A stretch of 50,175 nt of DNA, taken from Atkinsonella hypoxylon. Taxonomy: Eukaryota; Ascomycota; Sordariomycetes; Hypocreales; Clavicipitaceae. This document shows, one piece after another, positions 47,572 through 50,175 of the stretch. How positions within the stretch are numbered: position 1 is the stretch's first letter; each line of letters opens with the position of its first letter. Both the position numbers and the translations under genes were made by a program. Where the stretch lies: the NCBI GenBank assembly GCA_000729835.1, contig JFHB01000219.1, forward strand, positions 1 to 50,175, in the 5' to 3' direction. The notes beneath the pieces were generated by a model. It did no database searches, was not told the DNA's origin, and saw only the letters and a program-made list of their open reading frames with translations.

Positions 47572-49405
47572 CTACCCCCTTCTAAACCTAATATTGTTAG
47601 ATAATATTAAAGGTTTTACCTATATTATATAGGTCTTTTCCTCTTTATTGTAGCATCCTTAGCGGCTATATTGTTATTGTTGTGTTCTACTATAGCTTTA
47701 TTATTAGCAGCTATAACTAACTATTTCTGTAGTCTTACTAGCAGTCCTGCAGCATCTAGATACTTCTTGTAAAATTTAACTAAGACTGCTGCTACATTAG
47801 CTAAATTTCTTGCTAGATACTATTAATTATCTAGGTTGTAACCTTTTTAACTAACTTAATATTCTAAGGTCTTATTCTAACCCTTTAATCTAGAGGCTAG
47901 TACCTAGTTAACTTTATATTCCGTTTAGCTCTAGATTTCTTATAGTTCCTTTAGTGTAATTAGCTGCTAAGGCAATAGATTAATTAATGCCTTCTGTAGC
48001 CTATCTGCATAAAACAATAGAGACCCTTTAAACTAGTTTAGAATATCTAAGATAAAGCTATAACCTCTTTTTTTAATTATTAACTATAGACTAATGTATT
48101 AAGAATTAAGTTAAGTAGTTAGAGCTAAAGTTATAAAGCCTTTCTTCTATATATAGACTTTATTGCTTACATTAAAGTTAACTTCTCTTCTTTTTTAATT
48201 AGCTTAGTTCTCTTATGCCTTTTAGGCTTTAGTTGCATTTTGCTACATAAGGTCTTATACCTCTTTCGTTTATATAATAATATTTTAAGCAGTTTATACT
48301 CTTTCTAAATTAATAAGATTAAATAGTTTATTATCTAATGCTAATAGATTCTATAGTAGTTAACCTAACAATACCTAAAGAGAATATATATTTAACAATA
48401 AGTGCTATAAGATATTATATATAAAGTTTAAAGTAAAAAGGTAAACACTCTACTGCCTTTAATACTAGTTAATATAGAATCTTAGCTTCTAATCTAATTC
48501 CTAATTTATAATTTCTATAGCTCCTTAGGTTTATAGGTGTAAAGAACTTCTGTAGCAATGTTTTATACTAGTTAGCTTATTAATTGTTTCTAGGAATTCT
48601 AATACTAAAGGGCTAGTATTATTGCTAATCTAGACACTAGGCAAGCTAAGGAAACAGTATATATATTAATAATACTGTTGTACAATCTTTTCTGCTGTAT
48701 TTATCTTATAGCTTAGAAGAGTAGCTATTAAGCAACTAAATTTGCAAATAAACACCTAGATGTAGTTATAGCTAAATTTATCTAGAGGTATATCTTTACT
48801 ATTAATAACTACCTGCTTCTATACTTTATTTAGTACTAGTAGAGGGTGTAATAAGCCTAGAGTCTTATTATAGCGAGGTTTATTGCAGTTATAGTTAGAA
48901 TAATTCTTTATAAAGGTCTAGATATTGTAGTTTATTCCTTACTACTAATATTGCCTTTTAATAAGATTAATTGTTTTATATTAACCTCTATAGGCAAAAA
49001 TAGGTAGTGTATAAGCTTTATAAATTAACGCTGTATATAAGAAGATCTTTCTATTACTAGTTTAAACTAAAACTACTAGCTTTTTATTGTAAGAACCTAG
49101 ACCTTATTCTTTATTTTCTTTAACAATTAGGTCTACTAGGTCTAATCCTTAAAGTCTCTCTTATACACTTAATATTATTATATTATTAATTTAATTAAGC
49201 AGTATTATCTTAAAGGTTTAGTTTAAGGCTTCTTAGGCTTTAACAGTAGAAGTGTTAATAGTTTTCCTTAATAGAGCATTAGCAACAATATTATCCTTTC
49301 CTTTATAATACTAGAAAGTAATATTAAAGTTAGCTAAGAAATTAGCCTATTTAACTTAATGTGTTAATAGTAACCTCTTAGTAGACTAATACAATAGTGC
49401 CTAGT
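47572..49405 (-). pseudogene. Gypsy-4 RNase H end and integrase
   Basis: Minus strand. It begins with the RNase H block ALLYQSTKRLLLTHQVKQ and FNITFQYYKGKDNIVANALL (49400-49250). The integrase zinc region follows (FIKNYSNYNCNKPRY, about 48900). Core blocks are PLDKFSYNYIQVFIYKF (about 48770), VQISNNTSPLVLEFLE (about 48620, second Asp as Asn) and GAIEIINQELDQ (about 48520, Glu kept), then DNKLFNLINLEYKKRIKYIKQ. The reading ends near 47700, before the purine tract. A different family from Gypsy-1/2 and Gypsy-3. Stops TAG/TAA; inactive. Confidence 0.82.
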
Positions 49406-50108
49406 TGTTAAAAATAAGCTACCCTGTATAGCCTATTTTTATGCTTGCTAGTTGCCTGTTAGTTGCTCTATCACGTGACCCTAACTAGGTCTTGTTACGT
49501 TGATTTTTGGTAGAGATATCGCTGTTACTAGATGCGAAACATCTAGAATCGACTAAGGCAAAGTTACCTAACCTATAGTCAACTTTAACTGCGATTTTCT
49601 CCACAACTAGCAATAGTAGAAATTCAAGAAGTATATCATTTAAAAGCTAAGAATTAGGGCTATTTAATAGTATAATTGTTGGATAGGGTTGCTTATAAGG
49701 GTTGCTTATTATTAGTGGAATTTGTTAAATTGTGCACATAGGCATCTCGTTTGTATGGCCGTAAGTTAATTTTTTTGTTTTTATATAGTAAATCTTTTTG
49801 CGGAAATTATAAAGTAGCCCACAAGCCCCTTCTAGTGACTATAGCCTGCTAATATAGTTGGTAGGTCTATAAGAGACTAGAAAGATTCGAGATCTTACTC
49901 TCACTTATTCGTTACAGCGCTCTCAATATAAAGATACTACTATTACAGTTATCTATTGCCTCTACGTGATCTATACTATACACTACAGCTTGATTTAGGC
50001 CGCTGCTGCTTCTACTACGTGATAATTGCTAGGAGCAATTACAGGTGCTGAATATAAGAGACCACTACCCTCTTCTATCTAGTCCTGTAATCCCTATTAT
50101 TTTCAAAA
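49406..50108 (+). repeat. Solo LTR of the Copia-A family in Gypsy-4 RNase H
   Basis: 703 bp, TGTTAAAAATAAGC to TTATTTTCAAAA, with perfect target duplication CTAGT (49401-49405 and 50109-50113). It is longer than A/B LTRs by the 11-bp expansion near its start. Removing it with one CTAGT restores a single Gypsy-4 RNase H frame (VVTNYQALLYQSTKRL). A solo LTR with intact duplication is the normal product of LTR-LTR recombination. Confidence 0.93.
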
Positions 50109-50175
50109 CTAGTAATTAGTAACAACAAAGAATTAGGTACTAAGCAGCTTAGGTTTAAAGTGCTATAACGTCTAA
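50109..50175 (-). pseudogene. Gypsy-4 RNase H, upstream continuation at the window edge
   Basis: Minus strand reads HFKPKLLSTQFFVVTN (with TAG for Gln) and joins 49405 in frame after removing the solo LTR. The reverse transcriptase should lie beyond the right edge of the window. Confidence 0.7.

Noticed and set aside
1..50175. CRISPR array, bacterial operon or stop-codon reassignment explaining the TAG/TAA-rich frames
   Set aside because: No regularly spaced repeats. The in-frame stops coincide with Gln/Trp positions and occur together with Asp-to-Asn and Cys-to-Tyr changes, as expected from RIP and not from a variant code.

Overview
The window looks like one block of AT-rich, repeat-induced-point-mutation (RIP) DNA from a filamentous ascomycete (Pezizomycotina). 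TpA is everywhere, CpA and TpG are scarce over long stretches, and nearly every coding frame is cut by TAG/TAA where Gln or Trp codons are expected. Catalytic Asp and Glu codons are repeatedly changed to Asn and Lys, as G-to-A mutation would do. I find no host housekeeping gene, tRNA, rRNA or CRISPR array. Everything recognisable is a dead, nested LTR retrotransposon, so coding features are given as pseudogenes read through their stops. The names Z, W, Y, 1-4, A and B are mine.

Left block (1-11251): a minus-strand Ty3/Gypsy 5' part (Z: LTR, Gag with coiled coil, protease) leaves the window at base 1. It interrupts the RNase H of a minus-strand Ty1/Copia (W, 3861-9587). W in turn sits in the RNase H of a plus-strand Gypsy (Y, 9588-11008), whose integrase is cut by a solo Z-type LTR.

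Middle block (11252-22673): a minus-strand coiled-coil ORF of unknown family is split by Gypsy-1 (12188-20289, plus strand). Gypsy-1 is a complete chromodomain element with 325-bp LTRs and a GTGTT target duplication. Next comes the integrase tail and chromodomain of Gypsy-3.

Right block (22674-50175): Gypsy-2 (22679-46465, minus strand, duplication GTTTC) belongs to the Gypsy-1 family and splits the Gypsy-3 integrase. Gypsy-2 is itself split by two full Copia elements of one family in opposite orientations: A (26160-34049, plus, ATTGC) and B (34875-42657, minus, CTAGG). Right of it lie the Gypsy-3 integrase core, a truncated A-type LTR fused to a truncated Gypsy-4 LTR, Gypsy-4 integrase and RNase H, and a solo A-type LTR (49406-50108, CTAGT).

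The observations most worth a second look are: a long extra sense frame between the chromodomain and 3' LTR in both Gypsy-1 and Gypsy-2; a possible Tf1/sushi-type self-priming site in that family; a half-tRNA(iMet) primer site in Copia A/B; a foldable multi-stem segment in the A/B LTR; and the unidentified coiled-coil ORF.
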